This document shows positions 1 through 9,388 of a stretch of DNA of 64,000 nucleotides, one piece after another. The stretch covers positions 1 through 64,000 of the forward strand of contig QMIT01000007.1 in assembly GCA_024434115.1 (NCBI GenBank), written 5' to 3'. The stretch's first letter is position 1. Each line of letters opens with the position of its first letter. The stretch comes from Chloroflexota bacterium. Its GTDB lineage: Bacteria; Chloroflexota; Anaerolineae; Aggregatilineales; J027. The position numbers were made by a program, and so were the translations under genes. Below the pieces are notes generated by a model. The model was not told the origin of the DNA, searched no databases, and saw only the letters and a program-made list of their open reading frames with translations.

Positions 1-849
1 CCCACGCAGCAGAATCCCGGCGTTGTCACCCGCTTGGGCTTGATCCAGTTCCTTGTGGAACATCTCGATGCCCGTCACCACCGTCTTCATGCTCTCATCC
101 CGTAAGCCGATGATCTCGACTTCTTCACCCTTCTTCAACGCACCGCGCTCGGCACGTCCCGTCACCACCGTGCCACGACCCTTGATCGTGAACACGTCTT
201 CAATCGGCATCAGGAAGGGCTTTTCAATGTCCCGTTGGGGCGTGGGAATCCACGCATCCACCGTGTCCATCAGCTTCAGAATCGGTTCGTAGACGGGCAG
301 ACTGACATCATCGGGGGCTTCCATCGCCTGCAACGCACTCCCGCGCACAATCGGCGTGTCTTCCGGGAAGCCATAGCTGCTCAACAACTCGGCCAGTTCC
401 AACTCGACCAGTTCCAGCAGTTCGGCGTCATCCATCATGTCGACTTTGTTGAGAAACACCACCATCGCTGGCACTTCCACCTGCCGTGCCAACAGCACGT
501 GTTCGCGCGTTTGGGGCATGGGGCCATCCGGGGCTGACACCACCAGAATCGCACCGTCCATCTGCGCCGCACCCGTGATCATGTTCTTGATGTAGTCGCG
601 GTGACCGGGGCAGTCCACATGGGCATAGTGCCGTGCATTCGTCTCATATTCCACGTGCCGAATGTTGATGGTGATGCCACGTGCCTTCTCTTCTGGCGCA
701 TTGTCAATTTCGTCATACCGCATATACTGCGCCATCTTCTTCAGTGACAGGGTCTTGGTGATCGCCGCCGTCAAGGTCGTCTTGCCATGATCCACGTGAC
801 CAATTGTCCCTATGTTTACATGTGGTTTCGTTCGTTCAAACTGGGCCAT
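1..849 (-). CDS. tuf: Elongation factor Tu, N-terminal 283 residues (cut by window edge)
   Basis: EF-Tu is the GTPase that carries aminoacyl-tRNA to the ribosome. The reading frame starts at the ATG complementary to 847-849 and runs off the left edge, so about 283 of the usual ~400 residues are present. The start [20 protein letters not shown] is diagnostic. The G1 loop GHVDHGKT lies at about residues 19-26, DCPGH (G3) near residue 81 and NKVD (G4) near residue 136. Domain 2 begins before the edge, with the typical RGTVVTGR segment. Three tRNA genes lie just upstream in the same direction, a layout also found before tufB in E. coli. The missing C-terminus means the domain 3 tRNA-binding surface cannot be checked. 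Confidence 0.98.
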   Translation of the reverse strand, partial: MAQFERTKPHVNIGTIGHVDHGKTTLTAAITKTLSLKKMAQYMRYDEIDNAPEEKARGITINIRHVEYETNARHYAHVDCPGHRDYIKNMITGAAQMDGAILVVSAPDGPMPQTREHVLLARQVEVPAMVVFLNKVDMMDDAELLELVELELAELLSSYGFPEDTPIVRGSALQAMEAPDDVSLPVYEPILKLMDTVDAWIPTPQRDIEKPFLMPIEDVFTIKGRGTVVTGRAERGALKKGEEVEIIGLRDESMKTVVTGIEMFHKELDQAQAGDNAGILLRG

Positions 850-940
850 TGGAATGACCTTCTCCTCTAAACTGTTTTTTATGTCTACAAGTATGGAGAT
901 ACAGCAATTTGGGCCATATCTAAAATCTATAGATTAAAAA

Positions 941-1013
941 AGCCTACGATGGGATTTGAACCCATGACCTCATTCTTACCAAGAATGCGCTCTGCCAACT
1001 GAGCTACGTAGGC
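941..1013 (-). tRNA. tRNA-Thr (anticodon GGU)
   Basis: The minus strand folds into a 73-nt cloverleaf. The seven-base acceptor arm pairs 942-948 with 1007-1013, the D-arm reads GCTCAGTTGGCAGAGC, and the anticodon stem CATTC/GAATG encloses the loop TTGGTAA with anticodon GGU. The T-arm contains GGTTCAAATCC. The discriminator base is U at 941. The CCA end is not encoded. The gene sits about 90 nt upstream of tuf and is probably cotranscribed with it. Confidence 0.97.
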
Positions 1014-1034
1014 AGTCCGGTGAAAACTCACCTG

Positions 1035-1117
1035 TGGGCCGAGCAGGACTCGAACCTGCGAAGGCGTCTGCCAGCGGATTTACAGTCCGCCCCCTTTGCC
1101 GCTCGGGACATCGACCC
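1035..1117 (-). tRNA. tRNA-Tyr (anticodon GUA)
   Basis: This is an 83-nt class II tRNA with a long variable arm, as expected for bacterial tRNA-Tyr. The acceptor arm GGGTCGA pairs with TCGGCCC, containing one G-U pair, and the discriminator is A at 1035. The anticodon stem GCGGA/TCCGC encloses CTGTAAA with anticodon GUA. The T-arm reads GCAGG, TTCGAGT, CCTGC. CCA is not encoded. It lies between the two tRNA-Thr genes in the same transcript. Confidence 0.97.
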
Positions 1118-1144
1118 ATATTTGGTTGTTAACGATACTGCCAA

Positions 1145-1217
1145 AGCCGGCGATGGGACTTGAACCCATGACCCTTCGCTTACAAGGCGAATGCTCTGCC
1201 AACTGAGCTACGCCGGC
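1145..1217 (-). tRNA. tRNA-Thr (anticodon UGU)
   Basis: A 73-nt cloverleaf on the minus strand. The acceptor arm pairs 1146-1152 with 1211-1217. The anticodon stem TTCGC/GCGAA encloses CTTGTAA, giving anticodon UGU for ACA and ACG codons. The T-arm contains GGTTCAAGTCC. The discriminator is U and CCA is not encoded. It is the first gene of the tRNA-tuf transcript, and its 5' end lies only about 9 nt downstream of a promoter-like -10 box. Confidence 0.97.
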
Positions 1218-1225
1218 GCTTTCGC

Positions 1226-1253
1226 CTAATATCAGGCCATTGGCATTTGTCAA
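1226..1253 (-). promoter_or_regulatory. Proximal promoter of the tRNA-tuf operon
   Basis: Reading the minus strand, a perfect -35 box TTGACA (1253 to 1248) is followed after 16 nt by a -10-like TATTAG (1231 to 1226). Initiation would fall near 1219, a few bases before the mature 5' end of tRNA-Thr(UGU). Confidence 0.65.
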
Positions 1254-1278
1254 ATCGCCATTTGTTAATACAAGCGAG

Positions 1279-1308
1279 ATTTTAGCGGAGGCAGAGGGGG
1301 GTTGTCAA
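1279..1308 (-). promoter_or_regulatory. Distal promoter of the tRNA-tuf operon
   Basis: Reading the minus strand, TTGACA (1308 to 1303) is followed after 18 nt by TAAAAT (1284 to 1279). It is a strong sigma-70-like promoter about 55 nt upstream of the proximal one. Tandem promoters are common for highly expressed tRNA and translation-factor transcripts. Confidence 0.65.
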
Positions 1309-1411
1309 TGGTAGTTTGGGGCGATTAGGTCAAACAAAAAGGTTTCCAGTTTCAAAAGTGAATAGGGACGGTTTTCGTATATCTCTCGTCAATTTGAATA
1401 AAAATTAACCT

Positions 1412-1440
1412 TTGATCTTGTCAAGCGTCCATTTTATTTA
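1412..1440 (+). promoter_or_regulatory. Candidate promoter of the purine operon
   Basis: TTGATC (1412-1417) and TATTTA (1435-1440) are separated by 17 nt. Initiation near 1447 would leave a leader of about 40 nt before the preferred purL start at 1486. I see no purine riboswitch or PurR box between them. Confidence 0.45.
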
Positions 1441-1485
1441 GTACGCTTGCGTACCATCATCAGAGGAGATGAAAGGGAATATTGG

Positions 1486-4400
1486 TTGACCACTTTCCGC
1501 ATTGAAATACGGTTGCGTGATCAAAATAAATCAGCAAATAAACTCATTGATTTAGGTTATCAATTAGGGGTTACTACCATGACGGGCTGTTCAACTGCCC
1601 GTCTTTTTTTTGTCACTGGCGATGTAGATGAAACCCTAGCCTGTACTATCGCTGAGGATATCCTGACGGATAGGGTTATCGAGGACTATACGGTCTATTC
1701 CCTTGAAGCGACACCAACCCAAACGAATGCTCACCACAGGATTGAAGTCACCTATCTGCCGGGGGTGACGGACACGGTGGCCGAAAATCTACGGACGACG
1801 GTGCATCGGCTGGGGTGGGATCAAATTCATGAAGTCGCAACAGGCCAATCCTATCTGTTGGATGGCCCACTCTCAGCCGCCGACTTGGAACTCCTTGCCA
1901 CAAAAGCCTTCTCCAATCCGGTGATTCAACGAGTCACTATTGATCACCCAATCCATCCCCTATATACGACCCTTACGGCGGATGACGGATTAGTCTCAAC
2001 CATTCCGCTGCGAGAGATTGATGATCGAGGGCTGCTCGACCTTAGCCAAATGCGCCGTTTATCCCTCGACCTCAGTGAGATGCGGGCCATTCAGCGGCAT
2101 TATCAAGCCGAAGGCCGTGAACCTAACGATATAGAATTGGAGATGTTCGCCCAGACTTGGAGCGAACATTGTGTTCATAAGACCTTTAAAGCACAAATCA
2201 CCTACACCGAAAATGGCGGACAACCCGAAACGATTAAGGGCCTCTTAAACACCTACATCCGCGCCGCGACCCAGCAAATAGATAAGGGCGGCTGGGTACG
2301 TTCGGCTTTTGTGGATAACGCTGGGATTATCGGATTTAACGAAGAATGGGATTTGGCGTTTAAGGTTGAGACTCACAATCACCCCTCGGCGATTGAGCCT
2401 TTTGGCGGCGCGAATACAGGCGTTGGTGGTGTCATCCGTGATATTTTGGGGGTAAGTGCCCGACCAATCGCCAATACGGATGTACTGTGTTTTGGCCCAC
2501 AAGACCTTGATTCCAATCAATTGCCTACTGGGGCACTCCATCCGCGCCGCATTGCGGAGGGCGTGGTACATGGCGTCGAGGATTATGGCAACAAAATGGG
2601 CATCCCGACGGTCAACGGGGCGGTGTTATATCACACTGGGTATACGGCGAATCCCTTAGTGTTCTGTGGTTGCTTGGGTTTATTACCCCACCAAGCGCAT
2701 CCGACCCAAGTGCAGCCCGGTGACCAGATTATCGTCATGGGAGGGCGCACTGGGCGGGATGGCCTGCGGGGGGCGACCTTTTCCAGTATGGAGATGAACA
2801 GCGACACCGGGGTGGTTTCCGGGAGTGCGGTACAAATCGGACACCCAATTAACGAAAAGCAGGTATTGGAAGTCATCATGCAAGCGCGTGATGAAGGCCT
2901 GTATCACGCCATTACCGATTGCGGTGCGGGTGGATTGTCATCGGCGGTTGGTGAAATGAGTTCCGGCATGGGCGCAACCGTGCAGTTACAACACGTGCCC
3001 TTGAAATATGCAGGGTTGCTTCCGTGGGAAATCTGGCTGAGTGAGGCCCAAGAACGCATGGTACTGGCCGTCCCACCGGAAAATATAGCCCGTTTGCAGG
3101 CGGTGTGTAATCTACACGATGTCGAAATGGTGTCTATCGGCACATTTGAAGGCACCGGGCGGCTGGTGTTGCATTATGGCGAGACCGAGGTTGGCAATAT
3201 AGATATTGAGTTTTTGCATGAGGGCATCCCAACACGGCAATTGCAGGCCGAATGGATTGACCCCCAAATCACCCCCAGCCAAATGCCTCCGCTTGATGCC
3301 GAAGCGATATTGTTGGCGCTGTTGGCCCATCCTGATATTCGCAGCAAAGAGGAAGTTATCCGGCGCTATGACCATGAAGTGCAGGGTGGCATGGCGGTCA
3401 AACCGCTGATTAACGAAAAAGGACATGGAGACGCGGCGGTACTGATTCCCTACGCTACAAATCAGCAGACAAAAGGCGTGGCGATCTCCAATGGGGTCTG
3501 CCCGACCTATGGCGAACTTGATCCCTATGCGATGGCGTGGGCGGCGATTGACGAGGCGATGCGGAATGTGGTCGCGGTGGGGGCTGACCCCGACCAAGTG
3601 GCGATTTTGGATAATTTCTGCTGGGGCAATCCCAATTTGCCAGATCGTTTGGGGTCGCTGGTGCGCTGTGCCAAAGGTTGTTATGACGCAGCATTGGCCT
3701 ATCAAACGCCGTTTATCTCTGGCAAGGACAGTCTGAATAATGAATACACCGATGCAGATGGCAATCGCCATGCCATCCCCGGCACGCTGTTGATTTCAGC
3801 GATTGGGTTGGTGCCTGATGTCGAACGAACTATCACCGCCGACCTGAAACAAGCCGGGAATTTGATTTATCTGGTCGGCGACACACGCCCTGAACTGGGG
3901 GGCAGTCATTTTGAGATGGTAACGGGCCTCACCGGGGGTCAAGTGCCACAGCCCGTCCCCGATGCAATTCAGCATATGCGGAAGCTGCATCAGGCCATTA
4001 CACAGGGTGTGGTGCAAAGCTGCCATGACTGCTCAGAAGGTGGTTTGGCGGTGGCGCTGGCTGAGATGTGCATCGCAGGTGATTTGGGAGCTGCGGTGCA
4101 ATTTGAAAACGACCTGTTCGCCGAATCCTTAAGCCGATTTGTCGTTGAAGTGCGGGCTGAGGACGTAGGGCTTTTTGAAAGCATTTTAGCCGATACCCCG
4201 CTGGAAAAATTGGGCATCGTCACGGTGCAACCCCGCCTCACCATTGAAAACGCGATTGACCTGCCCGTCGCCGAATTGGAAATGGCATGGCGCGGAATGA
4301 CCACCCACCCTCAGATTGTTAATCCTTCACCTGCAAACGCCGCAAAATCCATTTCTACTAAAACTGGAAACCCCCGTGTCTTGATTTTGCACGCAAAGGG

Positions 4401-5127
4401 GACCAATCGAGATCATGACGCGGCGTTGGCCTGTCAATTGGCCGGGGGGTCGCCAGAAATCGTGCATCTGAATCAGCTATTGAATCACGAGCGCGATTTG
4501 CTGGATTATCACATGCTGGTGTTACCGGGGGGCTTCTCGTATGGCGATGATCTCGGCGCAGGGCGGGTGTGGGCATTGGATTTGGAGACCCGTCTGGCGG
4601 AGGCGCTCAGCGCGTTTATCGAAAAAGGCCGTCCGGTGTTGGGCATCTGTAATGGATTTCAGGTACTGGTCAAAGCGGGCCTGCTCCCCGGCAGCGTCTC
4701 CCCTCGTCCGGTCACATTGACCCACAACGCATCTGGTCATTTTGAGTGTCGCTGGGTCTATTTGAAACCCAATCGGCAGAGCCACAATCTATTTACTGAG
4801 GGATTGGATGAACTCATATATTGTCCGGTGGCACATGGCGAGGGGCGCATTGCCGTGCAGGATGACGCGACTTTACAGCAGTTCTGGGACGAGGGGCTTG
4901 TGCCGCTGACCTATGCGGATGAATGTGGGAATCCGGCGGGTTATCCCTATAATCCCAACGGGTCGGCTCTGGGGATTGCCGCGCTCTGCAACCCGGCAGG
5001 CAACGTGATGGGATTGATGCCACACCCCGAAGACCATATTTTCCATTGGCAGCATCCCCAATGGCGGCGAGGTCATGCTGGAATGTCAGGCCTGCCCATT
5101 TTCCAAAATGCAATCAAAAACGCTTAG
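1486..5127 (+). CDS. purL: Phosphoribosylformylglycinamidine synthase, single chain with fused glutaminase
   Basis: Makes FGAM from FGAR, ATP and glutamine, the fourth step of purine synthesis. It is about 1213 residues, so synthetase and glutaminase are in one chain and no purS or purQ is needed. The N-terminus shows two PurS-like segments (about 1-75 and 83-150). A linker with [12 protein letters not shown] and the synthetase core follow, with [18 protein letters not shown] near residue 305. The C-terminal class I amidotransferase has the nucleophile elbow GICNGFQ and LMPHPEDH with its His and Glu. I prefer the TTG at 1486, because AAAGGGA lies 7 nt upstream and homologues start at this point. 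A TTG at 1447 would add 13 residues that look unlike the family. It is first in the pur operon, 9 nt before purC. Confidence 0.96.
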   Translation: MTTFRIEIRLRDQNKSANKLIDLGYQLGVTTMTGCSTARLFFVTGDVDETLACTIAEDILTDRVIEDYTVYSLEATPTQTNAHHRIEVTYLPGVTDTVAENLRTTVHRLGWDQIHEVATGQSYLLDGPLSAADLELLATKAFSNPVIQRVTIDHPIHPLYTTLTADDGLVSTIPLREIDDRGLLDLSQMRRLSLDLSEMRAIQRHYQAEGREPNDIELEMFAQTWSEHCVHKTFKAQITYTENGGQPETIKGLLNTYIRAATQQIDKGGWVRSAFVDNAGIIGFNEEWDLAFKVETHNHPSAIEPFGGANTGVGGVIRDILGVSARPIANTDVLCFGPQDLDSNQLPTGALHPRRIAEGVVHGVEDYGNKMGIPTVNGAVLYHTGYTANPLVFCGCLGLLPHQAHPTQVQPGDQIIVMGGRTGRDGLRGATFSSMEMNSDTGVVSGSAVQIGHPINEKQVLEVIMQARDEGLYHAITDCGAGGLSSAVGEMSSGMGATVQLQHVPLKYAGLLPWEIWLSEAQERMVLAVPPENIARLQAVCNLHDVEMVSIGTFEGTGRLVLHYGETEVGNIDIEFLHEGIPTRQLQAEWIDPQITPSQMPPLDAEAILLALLAHPDIRSKEEVIRRYDHEVQGGMAVKPLINEKGHGDAAVLIPYATNQQTKGVAISNGVCPTYGELDPYAMAWAAIDEAMRNVVAVGADPDQVAILDNFCWGNPNLPDRLGSLVRCAKGCYDAALAYQTPFISGKDSLNNEYTDADGNRHAIPGTLLISAIGLVPDVERTITADLKQAGNLIYLVGDTRPELGGSHFEMVTGLTGGQVPQPVPDAIQHMRKLHQAITQGVVQSCHDCSEGGLAVALAEMCIAGDLGAAVQFENDLFAESLSRFVVEVRAEDVGLFESILADTPLEKLGIVTVQPRLTIENAIDLPVAELEMAWRGMTTHPQIVNPSPANAAKSISTKTGNPRVLILHAKGTNRDHDAALACQLAGGSPEIVHLNQLLNHERDLLDYHMLVLPGGFSYGDDLGAGRVWALDLETRLAEALSAFIEKGRPVLGICNGFQVLVKAGLLPGSVSPRPVTLTHNASGHFECRWVYLKPNRQSHNLFTEGLDELIYCPVAHGEGRIAVQDDATLQQFWDEGLVPLTYADECGNPAGYPYNPNGSALGIAALCNPAGNVMGLMPHPEDHIFHWQHPQWRRGHAGMSGLPIFQNAIKNA

Positions 5128-5136
5128 GAGGGTCTG

Positions 5137-6093
5137 GTGATTTCTCAAAACGAACTTTTGGCGGCGACCCCGCTGGATACGGTGGAATTGGAAGGTTGGG
5201 GGCCACGCATCTCCGGCAAGGTACGTGATATTTATCGCCACGACGGTCTGCGCTTGCTGATTACGACGGATCGGGTATCAGCGTTTGATGTGGTATTGGG
5301 CCTCATTCCGTTTAAGGGGCAGGTCTTGAATCAACTCAGCGCATGGTGGTTCGAGCAGACCCGTGACATCGTAGCCAATCACATGCTGGATGTACCTGAC
5401 CCGAATGTGATGCTGGCGCGGGAAGCCACCCCCCTACCGATTGAAGTGATTGTGCGTGGATTTATCACAGGTGTGACCAAAACATCATTGTGGACATTGT
5501 ATGAACAGGGTGAACGCAAGCCCTATGGGATTCAACTGCCGGAGGGCCTGCGTAAAAATGATCGCCTGCCAGAGCCGATTTTGACCCCCACCACCAAAGC
5601 CGATCAGGGGGCGCATGATGAAGCCCTGACTCGCACGGTAATTTTGGAACGGGGCTTGGTGAAAAAAGATATTTATGAACAGGTCGAAGTAGCGGCATTA
5701 GCATTGTTTAAGCGCGGTCAAGCCATCGCCGAACAAGCGGGACTGATTTTGGTAGATACCAAATACGAATTTGGCCTAATTGAGGGCGAGGTTGTGTTGA
5801 TTGACGAAGTGCATACGCCCGATTCCAGCCGCTATTGGATTGCGGGCACGGGTGGCAATGGCAACCCGCCCGAAAATTTTGATAAGGAATTCCTGCGGGT
5901 ATGGTTTGCGGAAAGGGGCTATCGCGGTGAAGGCACACCCCCGGTGATGCCACCCGAATTTAAAGCACAGGTCGCCGAACGGTATATTGCGGCGTATGAA
6001 CGGCTGACACAACTCCCCTTTGTACCCGGTGAACAGCCAACCGCCAACCGCATCACTCAAAAACTCGCCCATTATGAACTAGGGGGAAAATAA
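5137..6093 (+). CDS. purC: SAICAR synthetase (phosphoribosylaminoimidazole-succinocarboxamide synthase)
   Basis: Condenses CAIR with aspartate using ATP to give SAICAR. The product has 318 residues and is of the longer type seen in yeast and many bacteria, rather than the ~237-residue E. coli type. SGKVRDIY at about residue 27 starts the ATP-binding part. The segment AREATPLPIEVIVRGFITG and the acidic stretch LILVDTKYEFGL near 205-216 are typical. Translation starts at GTG 5137, with AGGAGGG four bases upstream, and the last base of its TAA is the first base of the purE ATG. This 1-nt overlap suggests translational coupling with purE, the partner that supplies its substrate. Confidence 0.97.
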   Translation: MISQNELLAATPLDTVELEGWGPRISGKVRDIYRHDGLRLLITTDRVSAFDVVLGLIPFKGQVLNQLSAWWFEQTRDIVANHMLDVPDPNVMLAREATPLPIEVIVRGFITGVTKTSLWTLYEQGERKPYGIQLPEGLRKNDRLPEPILTPTTKADQGAHDEALTRTVILERGLVKKDIYEQVEVAALALFKRGQAIAEQAGLILVDTKYEFGLIEGEVVLIDEVHTPDSSRYWIAGTGGNGNPPENFDKEFLRVWFAERGYRGEGTPPVMPPEFKAQVAERYIAAYERLTQLPFVPGEQPTANRITQKLAHYELGGK

Positions 6094-6587
6094 TGCTCGT
6101 ACCAATCATCATGGGGTCAAAGTCCGATTTGGAGCAGGGTGGCGCGGTAGCCAATACGCTGCAAAAACTAGGGATTCCAAGCGAGTTGCGGGTGGGATCA
6201 GCGCATAAAACACCCAACCATGTGCTAGAGATGATCGCAGCCTATGAAGCCGACCCCCGTCCCAAAGTGTATGTGACCATTGCAGGGCGTTCCAATGCGC
6301 TGAGTGCGTTTGTGGATGCCCAAGTTCAATCGCCTGTGATCGCTTGTCCACCCACATCGAGTGCATTTGGCGGCGGAGATATTTTTTCATCCCTGCGGAT
6401 GCCAAGTGGGGTGGCCCCGGCGGTGGTGCTCGACCCTTCGGGCGCGGCACTGTTGGTAGCCAAAATTTTGAGTGTGGCCTATCCTGAACTACGTGAACGC
6501 ATTGCGGCTTTTCAACAAGCCAATATGGACACCATTTTGCAAGATGATGCCGAACTCCGGCGTAAACAAGAAACTAGAGAAAAATAG
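6093..6587 (+). CDS. purE: Class II (CO2-dependent) AIR carboxylase
   Basis: Converts AIR to CAIR. The 164-residue protein has the PurE signature MGSKSD (7-12) and SAHKTP (36-41). Its core loop is AGRSN (64-68), followed by CPPTSS and SSLRMPSG. This agrees with the class II AIR carboxylases of animals (the C-terminal half of PAICS) and of some bacteria such as Treponema. It does not match class I PurE, which has AHRTP and GAAHLPG and uses N5-CAIR made by PurK. No purK is found in this window. The gene directly follows purC with a 1-nt overlap. The class call rests on motifs I remember for both classes. That it is a PurE protein is certain. Confidence 0.95.
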   Translation: MLVPIIMGSKSDLEQGGAVANTLQKLGIPSELRVGSAHKTPNHVLEMIAAYEADPRPKVYVTIAGRSNALSAFVDAQVQSPVIACPPTSSAFGGGDIFSSLRMPSGVAPAVVLDPSGAALLVAKILSVAYPELRERIAAFQQANMDTILQDDAELRRKQETREK

Positions 6588-6614
6588 GATTATAGGGGGA
6601 TATTTGGGATACCG

Positions 6615-8093
6615 ATGACCTATTTGGAAGATAAACCGCGTGAAGAATGCGGGGTTTTGGGCGTCTTTGCGCCGGGGCGAGATGTGGCCCGTCTGACCTT
6701 TTTTGGCCTCTATGCCTTACAGCATCGCGGGCAAGAGGGAGCGGGCATCGCTACCGCTGATGGTCGGCGAGCCTATATTCATAAGGATATGGGTTTGGTG
6801 TCGCAGATTTTTAATGAACGGAATCTCGCACCATTGGTTGGACATTTAGCCATTGGACACAACCGCTATTCCACGACGGGCGGAGTGCATGTGCGGAACG
6901 TGCAGCCCTATCTGATTGAAACCGTGCATGGCCCGATGGCATTGGCACATAATGGCAATCTCACCAATGCCCTTGTATTACGCCAACTTTTGCTCCAGCG
7001 CGGTGTGGGGTTGACCTCGACCAGCGACACCGAAATGATGACCCAGATTCTGGCCTCCCCCGTGACCAATTGGGGCGATCAGATGGCTCTGCCAGAGGAT
7101 ACTGATGATGTGTGGGTTTCGCATATCCGCGCCCTAATGCACTTGGCGGATGGGGCGTATTCAATTGTTATCCTTACCCGCAACGCCCTTTATGCAGCAC
7201 GCGACCCGCATGGCTTGCGCCCCTTATGTTTGGGGAGTCTGCCCGAAGGATATGTTATTGCGTCCGAGTCGTGCGCGTTGAGTACCATCGGCGCGGAATA
7301 CATCCGCTATGTCGAACCCGGTGAGATTTTACGGGTGGATGACCGGGGTCTGGCCTCTTTCGTTGGCAAGCCACCCCAAAAACGCTCCCTATGCTCCTTT
7401 GAATATGTTTATTTTGCGCGGCCCGATTCCCTTTTGGATGGGCAAATGGTTCATAAAGTCCGTCAGGGCATGGGGCGGCAATTGGCACGGGAAGCACCTG
7501 CCGAAGCAGATATTGTCATCGGCGTGCCGGATTCTGCCACCCCCGCCGCCATTGGCTATAGCCAAGCATCCAATATTGCTTTTAGCGAAGGCCTCACCAA
7601 AAATCGCTATATCGGACGCACCTTTATTCAACCGGATGAAATCCTGCGCCAAGAAAGCATTACGCTGAAATATAATGCGCTGACCTCCAACCTTGAAGGT
7701 AAACGGGTAGTCTTAGTAGATGATTCGATTGTGCGCGGCAACACCGCCCGTCCATTGGTACAGCTTTTGCGTGATGGCGGAGCATCGGAAGTGCATATGC
7801 GCGTATCCTCACCACCTGTCAAACACCCATGTTTTATGGGCGTGGATATGGCGACCTATCACGAACTGATTGCACATCGCTTGGATGTAGAGGCAATCCG
7901 CGCACATATCGGGGCGGACAGCCTCGCCTTTCTCAGTTTGGAAGGCATGTTAGGCGCAATTCGGGAAGCAGTGGGATTCCCTAATTCCTATTGCACAGCC
8001 TGTTTTTCTGGCAGCTATCCGATTGCCATCCCCGAATGGCTGTTTGCCGACGAACGCGACAAATTTATTTTTGAAGGAGCATGGGGCGGATGA
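6615..8093 (+). CDS. purF: Amidophosphoribosyltransferase (glutamine PRPP amidotransferase)
   Basis: Catalyses the first committed step of purine synthesis, PRPP plus glutamine to phosphoribosylamine. The protein has 492 residues. Cys12 in EECGVLG is the expected N-terminal nucleophile after removal of an 11-residue propeptide, as in the B. subtilis type. The glutaminase part contains LQHRGQEGAGI and GHNRYSTTG. The PRPP loop is VVLVDDSIVRGNT near residues 364-376. Four cysteines in SLCSF, HPCFMG and YCTAC occupy the positions that bind the 4Fe-4S cluster in B. subtilis PurF, so an oxygen-sensitive cluster is likely. The start is ATG 6615, 27 nt after purE. It overlaps purD by 4 nt. Confidence 0.98.
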   Translation: MTYLEDKPREECGVLGVFAPGRDVARLTFFGLYALQHRGQEGAGIATADGRRAYIHKDMGLVSQIFNERNLAPLVGHLAIGHNRYSTTGGVHVRNVQPYLIETVHGPMALAHNGNLTNALVLRQLLLQRGVGLTSTSDTEMMTQILASPVTNWGDQMALPEDTDDVWVSHIRALMHLADGAYSIVILTRNALYAARDPHGLRPLCLGSLPEGYVIASESCALSTIGAEYIRYVEPGEILRVDDRGLASFVGKPPQKRSLCSFEYVYFARPDSLLDGQMVHKVRQGMGRQLAREAPAEADIVIGVPDSATPAAIGYSQASNIAFSEGLTKNRYIGRTFIQPDEILRQESITLKYNALTSNLEGKRVVLVDDSIVRGNTARPLVQLLRDGGASEVHMRVSSPPVKHPCFMGVDMATYHELIAHRLDVEAIRAHIGADSLAFLSLEGMLGAIREAVGFPNSYCTACFSGSYPIAIPEWLFADERDKFIFEGAWGG

Positions 8094-9388
8094 CCAGCCA
8101 ACCCATTTTGATTATCGGATCAGGTGGACGCGAACATGCACTGGCGTGGGCATTGGCACGTTCCCCGCATGTAAGCCAAATCTGGGTCACCCCCGGAAAT
8201 GGCGGCATGAATTGTTCGGCGGCATCAGGGGTGGCGGCGTGCCAAAGTGTGGCGATTAAGGCGCATGAAATTGAGAAGCTGATAGATTTTGCCATTATGC
8301 AGGGCGTGGGGTTGGTTGTGGTGGGGCCAGAACAGCCACTGGCAGATGGTGTTGTAGATCGCTTTCGAGCCGCTGGTCTGCCGATTTTTGGCCCAAGCCA
8401 AGCCGCCGTCCGATTGGAAAGCTCCAAAACCTTTGCCAAAGATTTTATGGTCACGCACGGCATCCCCACTGCCGCATATGCCAGTTTTGAGGATATTCAG
8501 CAGGCCGGCGATTGGCTGCACGCTTTTGGTCGTCCGGTGGTCGTCAAAGCCGATGGATTAGCGGCAGGCAAGGGGGTGCTGGTATGCGACACGGTAGAGG
8601 ACGCCAATGCTGCCCTGCGCCTGATTTTGGAAGATCGGCAGTTTGGCGCGGCGGGCAATCGCGTCGTGATTGAGGAACGGCTCAGTGGCAAGGAGTTTTC
8701 CGTATTGGCCTTTTCGGACGGCAAGACGGTTGCGCCGATGGTTGTGGCGCGTGACCACAAACGCGCATTGGATGGCGATTTAGGTCTAAATACGGGGGGC
8801 ATGGGGGCGATTGCTCCCGCGCCAGATATTACTCCGGCCCAAATTGAACAGGTGTGCCATGAAATCTTCCAACGCACCTTGGAGGGCATGGCAGCACAGG
8901 GCACTCCCTATATCGGCGTGCTGTATGCGGGCCTGATGCAAACCGCCGAGGGCATGAGAGTCTTGGAATTTAACTGCCGCTTTGGTGATCCCGAAACGCA
9001 GGTGATTTTGCCCCTGCTTGAAACCGATTTATATGAAGTGCTGCTGGCCTGTGTTGAAGGGCGACTGCACGAAATCAAGCTACGTTGGAAAGCGGCAAGC
9101 TGCGCCACTGTTGTCCTCGCGTCGGGCGGGTATCCGGGTGATTATGCTGTCGGGAAGCCGATTAGCGGATTAGATGCGGTAGGTGATGATGCAATGGTGT
9201 TTCACGCGGGCACGGCGCTCGAATCGGGTCAATTGGTGACAGCAGGCGGGCGGGTCTTGGCGGTAACAGCGCTTGGGCCAACTCTCGATGCGGCTTTGCA
9301 AAAAAGTTATGCCGCGATTGATCGGATTCATTTTGAGGGAATGCACTTTCGGCAGGATATAGGCAGAGGGGTAGAAGTCAAACAGTGA
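8090..9388 (+). CDS. purD: Phosphoribosylamine-glycine ligase (GAR synthetase)
   Basis: Joins phosphoribosylamine, the product of PurF, with glycine using ATP. It is an ATP-grasp enzyme of 432 residues. It starts with the IIGSGGREHALAW segment and contains GPEQPLADGVVDRF, KADGLAAGKGV in the ATP-grasp fold and NCRFGDPETQ in the metal site. I chose the ATG at 8090, which overlaps the purF stop as ATGA and has GAAGGAG about 11 nt upstream. The in-frame ATG at 8081 would have almost no spacing from that site. The overlap suggests coupling, which fits the very short life of phosphoribosylamine. Confidence 0.97.
   Translation: MTSQPILIIGSGGREHALAWALARSPHVSQIWVTPGNGGMNCSAASGVAACQSVAIKAHEIEKLIDFAIMQGVGLVVVGPEQPLADGVVDRFRAAGLPIFGPSQAAVRLESSKTFAKDFMVTHGIPTAAYASFEDIQQAGDWLHAFGRPVVVKADGLAAGKGVLVCDTVEDANAALRLILEDRQFGAAGNRVVIEERLSGKEFSVLAFSDGKTVAPMVVARDHKRALDGDLGLNTGGMGAIAPAPDITPAQIEQVCHEIFQRTLEGMAAQGTPYIGVLYAGLMQTAEGMRVLEFNCRFGDPETQVILPLLETDLYEVLLACVEGRLHEIKLRWKAASCATVVLASGGYPGDYAVGKPISGLDAVGDDAMVFHAGTALESGQLVTAGGRVLAVTALGPTLDAALQKSYAAIDRIHFEGMHFRQDIGRGVEVKQ

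Noticed and set aside
941..1217. tRNA cluster as an integration site of a mobile element.
   Set aside because: No integrase, direct repeat of a tRNA 3' end or foreign gene block lies next to it, and the order tRNA-tuf is ancestral.
1447..1485. TTG at 1447 as the start of purL.
   Set aside because: It has no ribosome site, lies at the expected transcription start of the candidate promoter, and adds residues unlike PurL. The TTG at 1486 has AAAGGGA at good spacing.
3112..3771. A 219-codon minus-strand frame inside purL.
   Set aside because: It is fully contained in a certain gene and its product has the odd composition of a shadow frame.
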